This document shows positions 1 to 11,347 of a stretch of 64,000 nucleotides of DNA, piece after piece. This stretch comes from Acorus gramineus (lineage: Eukaryota; Streptophyta; Magnoliopsida; Acorales; Acoraceae), in contig CM060850.1 in assembly GCA_030737835.1 (NCBI GenBank), forward strand, positions 12,017,571 through 12,081,570, in the 5' to 3' direction. The position numbers and the translations under genes were made by a program. Below the pieces are notes generated by a model. That model was not told the DNA's origin and did no database searches. It saw only the letters and a list, made by a program, of their open reading frames with translations. Within the stretch, counting starts at the first letter, position 1, and every line of letters begins with the position of its first letter.

Positions 1-49
1 ATATACTCAATTATACCAGCATATAGCCATATACTATATTATGAAAAAG

Positions 50-87
<38 letters not shown>

Positions 88-287
88 TTGTACTTTATTT
101 TTTTATAAATGAATGTCAAGTATTTATAATTAATTTTTATACTTGAAAAAAAGTGTGAACTACAAAAAGAATCTCTGAACATAATAATAATAATAATTAA
201 AAAAAAACAACGATTCTTAATATCAAAATTCTGGAGCCCTCGCTTTGTTAAGACTTAAGAAGCTTTGTTTAGAAATATATATATATA
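1..287. other. AT-rich intergenic DNA with (TA)n tract
   Basis: No gene is visible. The stretch contains a (TA)n run at about 53-84 and a second TA run at about 277-289, into which the adjacent inverted-repeat element is inserted. The first 130 bases resemble a low-complexity repeat seen elsewhere in the window (near 10430, 58135 and 59005), with a TATACTC start and a TTTATAAA core. Confidence 0.5.
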
Positions 288-388
288 TAGGGACGCGATG
301 GGGTGCGACCGTGCGCACGGTGCACCCCATCGTGCGCCCCTAACGTGGGCCGTGCGATCGCTGGTCGTGCGATCGCACGGTCCACGTT

Positions 389-419
<31 letters not shown>

Positions 420-893
420 CAAATCGAAATCTCTCTCTCGCTGTCTCTCTCTCTCTCTCTCGCTGTCTCTCTCTCCGGCACCGTCACCATCAACACCCCG
501 TTCTCCATCGCCGCCTTCACCTGATCAACCCTCGCCCCCTCCGGCAGCCTGAACCGCCTCAAGAACCTCCCGCTGCTCCTCTCCACGCGATGCCACGTGT
601 CGTTCTTCTCCTCTTTCTCCCTGCTCCTCTCGCCGGAGATCTGGAGGACCCTCCCCTCCTCGACCTCTACCTTCACCTCCTCCTTCTTCAGCCCCGGCAG
701 ATCCGCCTTGAACACGTGAGAGAGAGAGAGACAGCGAGAGAGATTTCGCTCTCGATTTGTTTTTTTTTTTTTGGTTTTGTTTTTTTTTTTAAAAAAAAAC
801 ATGGACAGTGCGATCGCATGACCAGCGATCGCACGGCCCACGTTAGGGGCGCACAATGGGGTGCACCGTGCTCACAGTCACACCCCATCGCGT

Positions 894-898
<5 letters not shown>
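288..898. mobile_element. Pack-type TIR element carrying an sHSP gene fragment
   Basis: The two ends are inverted copies of one another. The left end begins TAGGGACGCGATGGGGTG near 288 and the right end closes with its complement at 898. The match extends inward for roughly 175 bases per arm, through a poly(A)/poly(T) stretch and a CT-rich tract, with only scattered differences. Between the arms lie about 240 bases of GC-rich coding-like sequence from a class I small heat-shock protein. No transposase is present, so the element is non-autonomous. Both flanks are (TA)n, which hides the target-site duplication, so the superfamily (Mutator-like or hAT-like) cannot be fixed. Long inverted arms with a captured exon fit the Pack-MULE pattern best. 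Confidence 0.85.
476..715 (-). pseudogene. captured class I small heat-shock protein fragment
   Basis: The minus strand encodes about 80 uninterrupted residues of the alpha-crystallin domain of a cytosolic class I sHSP. Visible blocks include [52 protein letters not shown] and [15 protein letters not shown]. The family is normally 150-160 residues with a variable N-terminal arm and a C-terminal IxI-type tail. Both are absent here, replaced by the CT-rich inverted arms of the element. The absence of stops and the GC-rich composition, unlike the surroundings, suggest recent capture. It may be transcribed as part of a chimeric RNA, but nothing in the sequence shows a functional chaperone. Confidence 0.9.

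Positions 899-940
<42 letters not shown>
896..940. repeat. (TA)n microsatellite
   Basis: About 20 TA repeats lie directly beside the right end of the inverted-repeat element. They are probably the insertion target. Confidence 0.9.
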
Positions 941-942
<2 letters not shown>

Positions 943-1637
943 TAATTTTTTTTAGTAGTTTTTTTTTAGTTCCCTAGATTTTTTTCAGCATATCAAAACA
1001 CTAGGTTTGTGTTTATATTCTTTTTGCCTTTTCGTCTCTTGTTCCGCTATTTATCCAATTAAATACTCTTTTTACATTTTACACTGTTATGTATTCTATG
1101 TACATTGTTAACCATTAGATTGTTATATATCCCATGTACATTGTGAAGTCAACCCTGTCATTATTATGCATTCCATGTATATAGTTAAATCTCATACATT
1201 CAAGAAAGGACCTGGAAAAATACAACTGCTATCTTTAGGGTGTTTTGATGGGTTTGGATCCTCTGCTTATTCTTTTCTGTTTGTATCTTACTTGATTTTT
1301 ATTGTGGAATTGTCACATTATCACAATTAAAATCAAACGGTTATAAATATATCAAATCATGAATGGATAAATAGATCCATTTTATATGATGAATTTATGA
1401 CCGTCTGATTTATCAAAGCACAAAACAAGTACAAAAAATAAACAGATAATCCAAACCCACATCCGTAAAAGTGTTTGAATGTATAATGGCATTCATGAAT
1501 AGATATGCACACAGACCAGATATTTTGGGAGCCTAAGCTTAGGTCACCAAGCAAGGAATGAATTATTGATGCCAGAATTTCCACATCACTACATCAATCA
1601 GAATGGTTAACATCCATCTTCACAAACAAAAATAGAA
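941..1637. other. intergenic DNA, no gene seen
   Basis: AT-rich, with stops in all frames and no recognisable protein or RNA. Short imperfect repeats of a CATTCCATGTA-like motif occur at about 1085-1190. Confidence 0.5.
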
Positions 1638-1915
1638 AGGGTTTTTGATTTTTTAGTCCACGTAAACTATATGATTTAGTGATCGATCATTCACTTCTTC
1701 ATATTATAGTTTAAGTCCCTAAAATTTAAAGGGTATGTTTTTTGTTAGTCCCTGAGAGGGACCTATCACTAAATTGTTCGGTTTTCTTTTTAGTCCCTCC
1801 CAGAAATTAATAAGAAACATATCTTTTAAAATTAGAAATTTAAACTATAATATAAAAAAATGATACATCGATCATTAAATCATCTAATTTACATAAATTT
1901 AAAAATAAAAAACTC
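1638..1915. mobile_element. Mutator-like MITE, copy A
   Basis: This 278-bp foldback element is related over most of its length to the copy at 14464-14735. Both contain ATATGATTTAGT, CACTTCTTCATATT and TTTAAAGG(G/A)TATGTT and finish with AAAAATAAAAAAC. Its ends are inverted copies. It is flanked by a perfect 9-bp direct repeat, AAAATAGAA, at 1629-1637 and 1916-1924. Nine-base duplications are typical of Mutator-superfamily insertion. Confidence 0.82.
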
Positions 1916-2191
1916 AAAATAGAATCATAGATCCACCAGATCTTGTCAGATGAGGTTGAGATGGGCCCAGCCTCAGTGTCGAACTTTCAATTGCAATCTG
2001 TACTAATCCACTTCTAGCCTTATTCTGCTAAGAAGAAGATGTACAATTTTTTAAGATAAAATCACAGCGAAGGAGTGTAATATAAAATTTATTGAAATCT
2101 GTACTGTGAGAATGGTCGCATGGAGAAGAAAAAACCTTCAGCGGACACATGTAAAAGAGAGAGGGCTCCACACATTGACACGACTTTGGAG

Positions 2192-2588
2192 CAGTGTTTT
2201 AAAACCTGACCTGACCCGCCTGTTTGAACCGGTTAAACCTTGATCTATATTTAATTCTGATTCAGTTTATCCTTAAAACCATATGATATAAATGATCGGT
2301 AAAACCAGTCAACCGACAATTTTTATGAACCGGTTAGGAGTTAATTATATAGAATAGTTCTTTAGTCATAGAAATTGTGATTAATTACTTGTTAAAATAT
2401 AAAATCTAATAAAAAATTAAGATTTTATATATTAAAATCACGTTATGTTATTTAATAATGATAATTAATATATTTATTATATTATAATTATGTCACGATT
2501 CAAATCCGGTTAACTCAACTGTTGAATCAGTAACCCTTGACTTGTTCATTTTTCGGGTTCATTAAACGTTTTGGTTTTTAAAATATTG
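2192..2588. mobile_element. hAT-like MITE
   Basis: Starts CAGTGTTTTAAAACC and ends with the near-complement GGTTTTTAAAATATTG. The flanks are imperfect 8-bp repeats, CTTTGGAG at 2184-2191 and CTTTAGAA at 2589-2596. An eight-base duplication and a CAGTG terminus fit the hAT superfamily. The interior has GAACCGGTTA-type inverted motifs and no transposase. Confidence 0.65.
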
Positions 2589-2862
2589 CTTTAGAATTTG
2601 GAGGTCCGTGTTAATCACACAGGTTTGACAAAATTACCTAGACCTTTAGAAGAAATGACAAATATATCCATTTTGTCATAATCAAACACAATATTGAAAA
2701 TATGTTTGACAAAATCATAGAAATCGTCGCCAGTCGGGAAAATATTTTGATGAATCGAATGATCTTACTCAATCACGTCTCATCTTTAACGTTGAGAAAT
2801 ATGTGTATTTTTTTATTAAATAATATATTTTGATGTGATATATTGGATTAGTTTAAACACTT

Positions 2863-3030
2863 TTAGGTAGTTATTGGTTGTACGATTTGATAGTTTTTAT
2901 GTTTGCAAAAAGTTGCTTATACAACTGTGCAATCAAATAGTTTTAACTTGGGAGGGGGGGGGGGGGGGAGCAATCGGTTTTAAAACCCATGCAAAATCAG
3001 TTTTGTAATCGCACAACCAAACGCACCTTA
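2863..3030. mobile_element. PIF/Harbinger (Tourist)-like MITE
   Basis: The left end, TTAGGTAGTTATTGGTTG, is a diverged inverted copy of the right end, CAACCAAACGCACCTTA. The right half (GCAAAATCAGTTTTGTAATC) closely matches the right half of the element at 13017-13246, so the two are one family. A run of about 17 G interrupts the middle. Confidence 0.6.
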
Positions 3031-5852
3031 GTCTTCTTCCACATGAAAAATAAGAAGGAAAAAAAATAGTATAAAAGCATTGAGCGCTGATACACTCAGT
3101 TTATTTTACGGATTCACTTAGTAGATGGGATGCGCATATAGGTGGGAATGAGTCGGTCAAGGCTTAATCTGGATCAGACTTCTTCTGTTCCCATCATAGG
3201 GTCGAAGGACTTCGAGCTTCAGGTCATCTTATTTGCATAATTTGCATTGCATCTTTCCTATTTTTTAAGTATTAATTTAAGATAGAATTATAATATGATA
3301 TTAAAAAAAGACATTACCATAATTTGGATGTACATTGTCATATTCATTCATTATCTTATGGTGTTTTATTATTCAATGACAAAATAACTAAAAATTTATC
3401 AAAAATAAACAACTCTTTAAAATATTAGCCCAAGAGCTTATGGGTGAGCTTGGGCAGGCTTTTGAGCCAGATTTGTCCCATGAGGTTAGGGCTCGAGACT
3501 GACCTTTGGAGGTATCAAGCTCATGTTGGGTTTGCCCTTTCGTCCCCATGGAGATTGAGGTGCCAAATTTGATCACGAGAGGTTGAGAGCATAGTAGAAT
3601 TCTCTTCTATTCGAATCTCCTTGTATTTCATTCTCTTTTACTTCTTTTGCACTTTGTAATTTTTGTAACATCTTATCTTTCACTACCTTCGGGCTTTGTA
3701 ACTTTGGTTTATATATAATCGAGACAGTAATCATCCACCATTCTCTAAAAAAAACACATATCGATCTAGAAATTTAAGAAGTTGAATCTGTACCTCAATT
3801 ATTTAAAAGAGAATTTGTAATCAAGAGTCTATGGGTTTGATATTAGGATTTACCTAAAAAAAAATAGATATTTAAATCTCAATTACTAATTAACTTATAT
3901 CTTTCTCATAGTCCATTCTTTGAAAACTTTTTTTTTTTTTTTTTTTGACATATGCACACAAGACACAACATTGAAAATAAAATTCAAAAATATTGTTATG
4001 CAGTTTCATTTATACCCTCGTATAGAGTCTCATTGTATACTTTATTATGAAATATGTAAGGATATGCTTGATTTTTTTAATAAAAGAATTTACTTATTAA
4101 TCAAATATATAATTCAAAAAATTCAAACAAAAGGAATGATAGTAACATTTTAAAAAAGCACTGATGCGACACTGATTTAAAATATTGAGAATCCCTGATC
4201 AGAATATGTTATAATTTATTCCAAATCCCACTTTGCGTAACAAATTACAGTATCTACCCCCAAAAAATTTGGATCACATTGTTAGTCCCTCTTGTGCCCT
4301 GCTGGAAAAACAGTAAAGGCGTTTTAAAAAATAAACATCCGAATTGTTATATTTGCTTGACAGATCTTTCGGTGCTTTCTCATTATTATTCAGTTTTTTT
4401 TCTAGCTTTAATTCTTGTTTTATACACATAATCGATAAAAATTTATGAGAGCATATATTCATATTAATAAGATATATATTTTAATAAAAAAAATTTATAT
4501 TTTATATAGTGCATACATATAATTTATTAAAATACATATTTTATTTTTATAAAAATATATATTTTATCATATTGTGTATATAATTTATAGAAAAATTTAA
4601 ATACACATGATTGAAATTAAAATTAAAAAAAAAAAAAAAAAAGACTGCGACGTAATATTATCCTTTTTAAACCCCAATCATGATTTTCTCAACGATCAGA
4701 GACCACTCAAAGACTTGACCCAATAGCAAGTTTTTTAAGGTAAAATTTCTGCACCTGAAAATTTATTTATTTTCAATGCTTTTTCCTTGGCCTTTGTCTG
4801 GTTTGAGAAGACCCAGTTAGTTTCATTCACAATCTTTTGTATTATTGAAAACCCAGTTCAAGATTTTCGTTGGTGAGGTTACTATCTGTAAATATGATGT
4901 GAATGAGCAAATTTATCTATGTTGGTTCATGAATTCAGCTACCATTGCTTCTATTATGCTTTTTTTCCTCTTCTTTCTTCTAAATATCTTTTATATTTCT
5001 ATTTTTGTTTTTTGTAGTTTTATATTAATCATGGGTTTTTGATGGTACAAATCACTTTATTTGGGCTCCTTTTTTTTACTCCATTTTGATGAATCATATC
5101 TGATTCTTTTCAATTTACCCCCCTTTTTTCTGAGCCGAAGTGCTGAACTGGTTTATGGATTTCCTTCAAATATTTAGGTAATGTTGGAAATGGTGTTTGA
5201 AAATTAGCTTTTCGATTAAAGCTGTTTTTGAAATTTGATTATGAGGAAGTAAATAGATCTATTTACTATTTACTATTAGCACTTATTTTGTTAATCATAC
5301 ATCATACCCTCAATCTATTTTTGCTGAACTATTTGTTATCTGTTAATTTCTCTTCAATGTCTAAGAAGTACATGGGGGCAAAAAATCTCTGATCAATGGT
5401 TTAGATTACCACATATCTTTGCAACTTCAAACCAATCCACTCTCTCTTATGACATTTTTCATGAAAATTTGGACTGACATATAGGATGTTGAATCTGCCT
5501 TAACTTATGTGGATTATTACTTGTTCGTATGAGAATGATAAGTTGTTAAAATGATTGTGGAAGATCAAACACCTTGGCTCCTTAATTGTCAAACTGATTC
5601 TATTTCTGCAAAATCAATTTTCGGATTATTGATCCCAAATCTTTTTTCTAAGCTTTTGGTTTCAGATTTTGGTTTTATGTGTTAGAAGTAAAAAAAAAAA
5701 AAAACAGTTTTTACAAAAAAGCTGGTTGAGAGCAGCTTCTATGTATGAAATGTTGGTTCTCAACGGGGTGTACCATTGCACTTACTTTTCAAATCTGTCG
5801 AATTTGTAGGGCTACGAAACGTGATTTTCTATCATCCTGTGGAAGTGGCCCA
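3031..5852. other. intergenic region and probable TPK 5' leader
   Basis: No protein gene is recognised. The AT-rich part contains homopolymers and a GAGCGCTGATACACTCAG motif (about 3080) that recurs near 35080 and 37858 and marks a dispersed repeat. The last kilobase is presumably promoter, 5' UTR and possibly a leader intron of the channel gene. I could not place the transcription start. Confidence 0.4.
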
Positions 5853-7065
5853 ATGGTCTCCACTGATGTGAAACAGCCACTGCTTCCAGTTCATTCAGAT
5901 ACTCCCCTCACAGATAAGAAAAGAAGATACCACTGTTCCATTAGTGCCCCAACAACAAATACCCAATTAGAATCAACTAAAGCGAATGCTTTGTTTCCGT
6001 TTCCGGGCTCCAAACTCATCCTTGGTGCAATCCATCCTAGTTTTAGACAAGTCATTCTACTCCTAGCAACCTATCTGGGAACTGGCATTACTTGCTTCTT
6101 CTTTGTGAGGCATCAATTAAGCGGCAAGAAAACCAATGTCATTATTGATGCCTTGTACTTTTGTGTCGTAACAATGACAACTGTCGGATATGGAGACATC
6201 GTGCCTAACAGTGTGTTGACGAAGCTTCTTGCTTGTGCTTTTGTCTTCTTCGGAATGGCCTTAGTTGCACTTTTCTTGAGCAAAGCTGCAGATTATCTGG
6301 TCGAAAAGCAGGAGGTGCTACTGATCAGAGGTCTACACTTGAGAAGGAAAGTAGGGACTTCAGAGATGCTCAAGGAGTTAGAGACCAATGGAATCAGATA
6401 CAAGTTTATAATTTCTGCTATGTTTCTTTTGGTGCTCATAGCTGTTGGGACTGCTGTGTTATGGAGAGTTGAGAAACTAGAGTTTATCGATGCATTCTAT
6501 TGTGTATGTTCCACAATCACAACTTTGGGATATGGAGATAAGAGCTTCTCGACTGAAGGGGGGCGTGTGTTTGCTATAATTTGGATATTGGCGAGTACCG
6601 TATGTGTAGCTCAGTTTTTTCTTTACCTTGCTGAATTGAATGCTGAGAGGAGGCAACAGTTATTAACTAAGCGGGTACTCAAACGGAGGATGACATTCAT
6701 GGATCTTGAAGCTGCGGATATCGATAAAGATGGAGTTGTGGGGTAAGTAAAAAAAAAAAAGCTTGTTACATAATGCTCTGAATTATTGATTAATTCAAGT
6801 ACTAAATGCACATTTTTCTCAAATCCTCCTCTATTATTGAAAGACATCTCACTCAACAGGACCCTTTTGTATGGACTGTTTCCATATGTTGATTGATTGA
6901 TATCACAACAGGTCTGCCGAGTTTGTGATATATAAACTGAAGGAGATGGGGAAGATAAGCCAAGAAGACATCGCCATCGTCATGGAGGAATTTGAGAATC
7001 TTGATGTTGATCATTTGGGGACATTATTGGTCTCTGATCTGCTTATTGCACAATCAACTGAATAG
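5853..7065 (+). CDS. TPK1: two-pore K+ channel, TPK1-like (tonoplast)
   Basis: Two exons, 5853-6742 and 6912-7065 (GT-AG intron), give 347 residues; family members are about 350-430. The chosen ATG gives the N-terminus MVSTDVKQPLLP, which resembles other TPK starts; an in-frame upstream ATG at 5745 would add 36 unconserved residues. In order: a basic N-terminal tail, membrane segment about 67-84, pore 1 with TTVGYGD (GYGD 112-115), segment 125-143, segment 185-204, pore 2 with TTLGYGD (GYGD 226-229), segment 249-268, then a C-terminal EF-hand loop DIDKDGVVGSAE (about 289-300). The loop is split by the intron. A second EF-hand (DVDHLG) is degenerate. Two GYGD filters per subunit mean the channel works as a dimer selective for K+. 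Known family members sit in the vacuolar membrane and are activated by Ca2+ and 14-3-3 proteins. The 14-3-3 site is unusual here (CSISAP, without Arg at -3). Confidence 0.95.
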
Positions 7066-8062
7066 GTGAACTAAAGGCAAAGCAGACTGTAAGTAATGTG
7101 TATTGTTGACTTGGTTTTGTTTATTCTCATAGCGCTGAATGTCTATGTTTATTTTATCACATAAAATGAAATATTTTTTCGGTGAAATGATACATGTTCA
7201 ATGGCTCATATGTGGAGATTTTTTTGACATTGTAAAAAGAAACATGATTTAGCTGTGTGTGTGTGTGTCTGTATATATATAAGAATATTTGTGCCCCTAT
7301 ACACTTTTTCATGAATGTTATTTTTTTGGACTCATTCACATCCTTTCATGTTCCTATAACTCGAATTTCTGCTCTCTTTTGTTTTTACAATTTTTATACA
7401 GTATAGTGAAAACTAATCTTGTATAGTTGAAAGGGGCATTAACATCATTTTCTTCAATTGTTATTGCACTTCCACTGAACAAAGCATGAAAAATTTATTC
7501 ATGTTTCAACAATTTAGTGATCATTATCTAGGCTCTCCTTTTACGCAATATGCATTATAATTCATAGTTCATCTTAAGAAACTACAACTTCTTAATTCAT
7601 ATCACAAAATTATAATTTTTTGTATATCAAGTAAAAAATAACATTGGCGTAAGATTGTCTGTGACATGTCACTATAGCCCGCCTGGTAGTATGCCACGGA
7701 GGAACTACTTAATGGTGGTGTATCTGCTTACATGGCACACAGCTAAAACCCGATTCCAATTATAAATAGCTATTTATGTATGATCATCCTAATAAATACC
7801 AGGATTCTTAATATCTTAAATAATCAAAACCTATTAAATAACAAGATCCTTTATGATCCATCTAGAGGTTATATATATGTCTATGTATATGCATGATCAT
7901 CCTAATAAATACCTGTATATGTATGATCATCCTAATAAATACCAGGATTCTCAGTATCTTAAATAATCAAAACCTATTAAATAACAAGATCCTTTATGAT
8001 CCATCTAGAGGTTATAAAAACATTATCCTTGCCTAACTGTGTAATATGATTCTCTGTGAAGC
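7066..8062. other. intergenic; TPK 3' flank and defensin-like promoter region
   Basis: No gene is seen. The second half contains the duplicated promoter block described separately. A (TG)n/(TA)n stretch lies at about 7254-7280. Confidence 0.5.
7775..8015. repeat. direct repeat of a 98-bp promoter block
   Basis: Positions 7775-7872 and 7918-8015 are near-identical 98-base copies, beginning TATGTATGATCATCC and ending CCATCTAGAGGTTAT. A short third piece lies at 7888-7913. Related blocks occur upstream of the second defensin-like gene (about 12765-12850 and 13410-13560). The second copy ends about 110 bases before the first gene's ATG, so these repeats are probably part of its promoter. Confidence 0.85.
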
Positions 8063-8070
8063 TATAAATA
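8063..8070 (+). promoter_or_regulatory. TATA box of defensin-like gene 1
   Basis: TATAAATA lies 61 bases upstream of the ATG at 8124, in a context (GAAGCTATAAATAGCC) shared with the paralogue's TATA region at 13629. Confidence 0.7.
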
Positions 8071-8123
8071 GCCTCTTTTTGTCCCCTATAGTCACAAATA
8101 CCATCCCTTGTGGTTCCTCAACA

Positions 8124-8939
8124 ATGAAGAAGTTCCTTGCTTTTCCACTCCTGGTGCTGCTTCTGCTCTCCATCTCCATGGGTGAGTCCATTCATCTGGT
8201 TGGCCACTTTTATTTATTTATGTTTATCTGGAAATGTTACTTATTCATTAATGTCATTCTTATCAGGTTTTTTTTTTTTTTTGGTTAATTCCATTGGTAA
8301 GGTTTGATTTGATTGATTTTAGTGAGGTAAGATGGATTGACAGTTAGTTATTGTGACATTGATATTTACAATAATAATACATAATATTTCATTTTTAGTT
8401 TTTTTAGTCTCATTTGATTCACATATAGCTTGGTCAGATATAAAATGGTTATCTTAAGCAGAGGTGAGAAATAGATGAAGTTTGATATTATATTATTTGT
8501 TTATTAATTTTTTTCTTTTATTTTATTTTTCTTTGATCTTGTTAAAACTGCAAAAAATGTTCATAGATTATACATCATTTTTTGAATAATATAGAATATA
8601 TAATCAACCTCATTTTTTATTTTTCTTTTTAACATACATCTTATCATCTAAAAAAAATTAAAAGTTACAATCAAAATTCGCCCGTTACCCTTGTTAGGAT
8701 AAAATCCTGACTCCGCCACTAACACAATGCCTTGTTTAACCATTAAAATGGTTGTTATCTTTTGCAAATGGTCATCAGATAGCGCGACGGCGGGGGATTG
8801 CAAACAATTTATTCCGATAACGGAGGACTGCACCTACGATTTATGCTTCCACCGCTGCTACGATAAGTTCGGATCGCAGATGAACAAATCTTACTGCACT
8901 GAGCAAGAGAGCTCCTGCACCTGTGTTGTCTTCTGCTGA
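8124..8939 (+). CDS. defensin-like secreted cysteine-rich peptide 1
   Basis: Two exons, 8124-8181 and 8779-8939, give 72 residues. Exon 1 encodes a signal peptide (MKKFLAFPLLVLLLLSISM). The phase-1 intron falls at the signal/mature boundary, as is usual for plant defensin-like genes. The mature part has eight cysteines spaced C-x9-C-x4-C-x3-C-x12-C-x6-C-x1-C-x3-C, containing the CxxxC and CxC pairs of the cysteine-stabilised alpha-beta fold. It should be secreted to the apoplast. Family members act as antimicrobial or signalling peptides, and the sequence does not say which applies here. A paralogue with identical spacing lies at 13689-14951. AATAAA-like signals occur shortly after the stop (about 8979). 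The gene is typical in size and too small for many gene finders. Confidence 0.88.
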
Positions 8940-10592
8940 GCAGATTTTAAATGATCTCATGCACTCAGTTCATGAAAAATAAATAGCATCAATCAATAAT
9001 AATGGATGATATCCTAGATTTTTCTCCTCGTATGTGATTCTTTTTGGAAAATGATATGTCCAGCTCTAGATGTAGTCCTCTCCGCAGTTCACACCATTTT
9101 TCTTTTTTAAATTATATATTCTTTTTGTTGAAATATATACCGTTATATAAAATGAAATATATATTAAGATACAATAGTATTTTTTTCGCTTTAAAATGAA
9201 AAAAAAATTTGTATTATACATTATGATAATGTTTTGTGCTACAATAATAAATGGGGTTACAGACGTGACTATTAAGACTATTAAACAACCTGAGTGTATC
9301 TAACACTTTTTTTTCTTCTTTTTAAATCATACGTAATAGAGGGTCCAGAAAGAGAAGCCTGTGAATATGTTTTAAGTGGGATTATTGTGAATGGAAATCA
9401 TGTTTGGTTATGTTAAACATACTTTGTTAACATAACCAAACATGCTTTGTTATGTTAATTTTATAATTTCCCAAAAAAAAAAAATCAAAATAGGTATGGA
9501 TTTACATGGGGCTGCCACGCAACAATCTGACTTTATCATTTTTTTGTTTTTTTTTTTTTTTCATTGGGAAGAAAGAAATATTGAAACCAAAATTTTCAGA
9601 TGTATGGATCTTAATCAAACATATATGCTGTCTTTATATTGTATAAATATTCACATGAATCTCCATTTCTGAGTTCTGCTTGTATTCAGAGCATCGTATT
9701 CCTGTCCTGTTAGAGCTATTGATGTGGACCAAAGCATGATGTAACAAACATACATAGTCAGATGTCTTCATCAGGAATTCCAAATTTATTTATATGTAAT
9801 GGAATTTCAGTTTCTCTTCATTGTTCATGTGTCAAAACATAGAAGAATGGAAGATTGGAATTACATAACATGGTATAGCTCTGCATAAAATCCGTGTAGC
9901 CTTGTGTTATGATTGGCCAAGATGAAAAATGAGAATTAGAAGTGAGAATTGTTCATTTCATGAACTAATCTCTAGCATATTCAAATCTTACTGCACATCC
10001 ATTGAATGCAAAGCACGAAAAACTCATGAAAAATTTTCTGTGGGACTGGGGCATACAAGCAGAGGTAGTCTACCCAGCTCGATCAAAAGGTCAACACAGG
10101 ATATCCCTCTGATATAAAAAAAATAAAAAAAAATTAACGGTTGTTATATAGACTCCTTCATTACACGTATAACTTCATATTTTGTATCACAAAAGTATAA
10201 CTTTAATCTCTTTTTTTTTTGTTGTAATTCCATTTACAATCGTCATGTGTTTTTTTTTTAAAATAAAACTTGGTGGGATTGTCACTTCTTTGTATTTGTA
10301 TTAGATAGAAAAAAAAATACAAGCCCGAGATATGGAAGACATAATAAAAGACAAACAAAATAAAAGAAAAATGCCACGCCAGCATAGGTAGGAGAATGCA
10401 ACCGCCACATGTTAACACAATATATACTCATTATTATATCATATACACTAAATTATCAAAAACATTAAAAAAAATATATGCATTGTGTGTAAAAGAATGT
10501 AATTTAGATTTCAATATGTTCTTCAATACTTCAAAAACAAATGTGTGCGGACTGCAAAAGGGATCACTATTATTTCGCATGATTTTTTCTAA
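8940..10592. other. intergenic, repeat-rich
   Basis: No gene is seen. A palindrome-rich AT block at about 9110-9240 (GTTGAAATATATACCGTTATAT and downstream) resembles the arms near 34740 and 51590. A SINE fragment lies near 10029-10135. A diverged low-complexity repeat occupies about 10425-10590. Confidence 0.45.
10029..10135 (+). mobile_element. 5'-truncated tRNA-derived SINE fragment
   Basis: GCAGAGGTAGTCTACCCAGC and CTCTGATATAAAAA match the 3' half of the full-length SINE at 33100-33310 (GGAGGTAGCCTTCCCAGCTC and TTCGATATAAAAA). The tRNA-like head is missing. Confidence 0.75.
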
Positions 10593-11337
10593 GGAAAAAT
10601 GTATATAACCCCCTAAAAGTTCGCTATTATCCATATATCCCCCTTATTTTTTATGAAAATCCATTTAACACCTTAAAAGTTTCATTGGTTAAACAAAAAA
10701 AATCCTGAGTTAGATTATTGTTAATTTATGAAGAATATTATTTGAATATTCAGTTACTTAAGTTAACCTGAAAATAGATATTCATATAACCCCCTGAAAA
10801 TTGCGAATACCCCTCATTTTTTGAATATCCATATAACCCTTTGAAATTACGTACTTAATTCATATCATCCCGTTATCCAATTAAAATTTGTGTTTGGTTA
10901 ACCTAATAATATACAATAATTTATTCTTAACACATTAAAGAAAAAATATAGTGAAATATTTTTTTATGGAGAGCATTTTAATCATTTAGAGGGATCATAT
11001 TGAATTTTTCTTAAATCTCATGAGATTATTTCGATAAATACATTTGCAGTGCCTTTAGATGAATAAAATATACCTAGAATATTCATTAAAATTTGATAGA
11101 AAACTAACTCGAGGGACTAACTTTATCCAAGAAAATATAAAGGGTTATATGAATATTCAAAAATTAAGAGGGTTATATGCATTTTTTACTTAAGTATGGA
11201 TGAAAGTAACGAGGGTAAAAAAATAATTTAAATATGTGTGGTTAAATTAACCAGCGGGATATATCAATATAACCCAAACAATCAAGGATTTGATATGGAT
11301 ATAAACAAATTTTTAGGGGGCTGTATACATTTTTCCC
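10593..11337. mobile_element. long foldback element with 10-bp target duplication
   Basis: The left end GGAAAAATGTATATAACCCC is inverted at the right end (GGGGGCTGTATACATTTTTC, then CC). The same 'nn-CATATAACCCCnn' motif recurs several times inside, in alternating orientation. The flanks carry TTTTTTCTAA on both sides (10583-10592 and 11338-11347), giving a 9-10 bp duplication. No transposase is present. The size is 745 bp. It is probably a Mutator-type non-autonomous element. Confidence 0.75.
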
Positions 11338-11347
11338 TTTTTTCTAA

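Noticed and set aside
269-856. A single 195-codon minus frame as a full sHSP gene
   Set aside because: Only about 80 central codons are sHSP. Both ends are translated transposon arms (poly-Lys and Ser-Leu runs from CT and A tracts).
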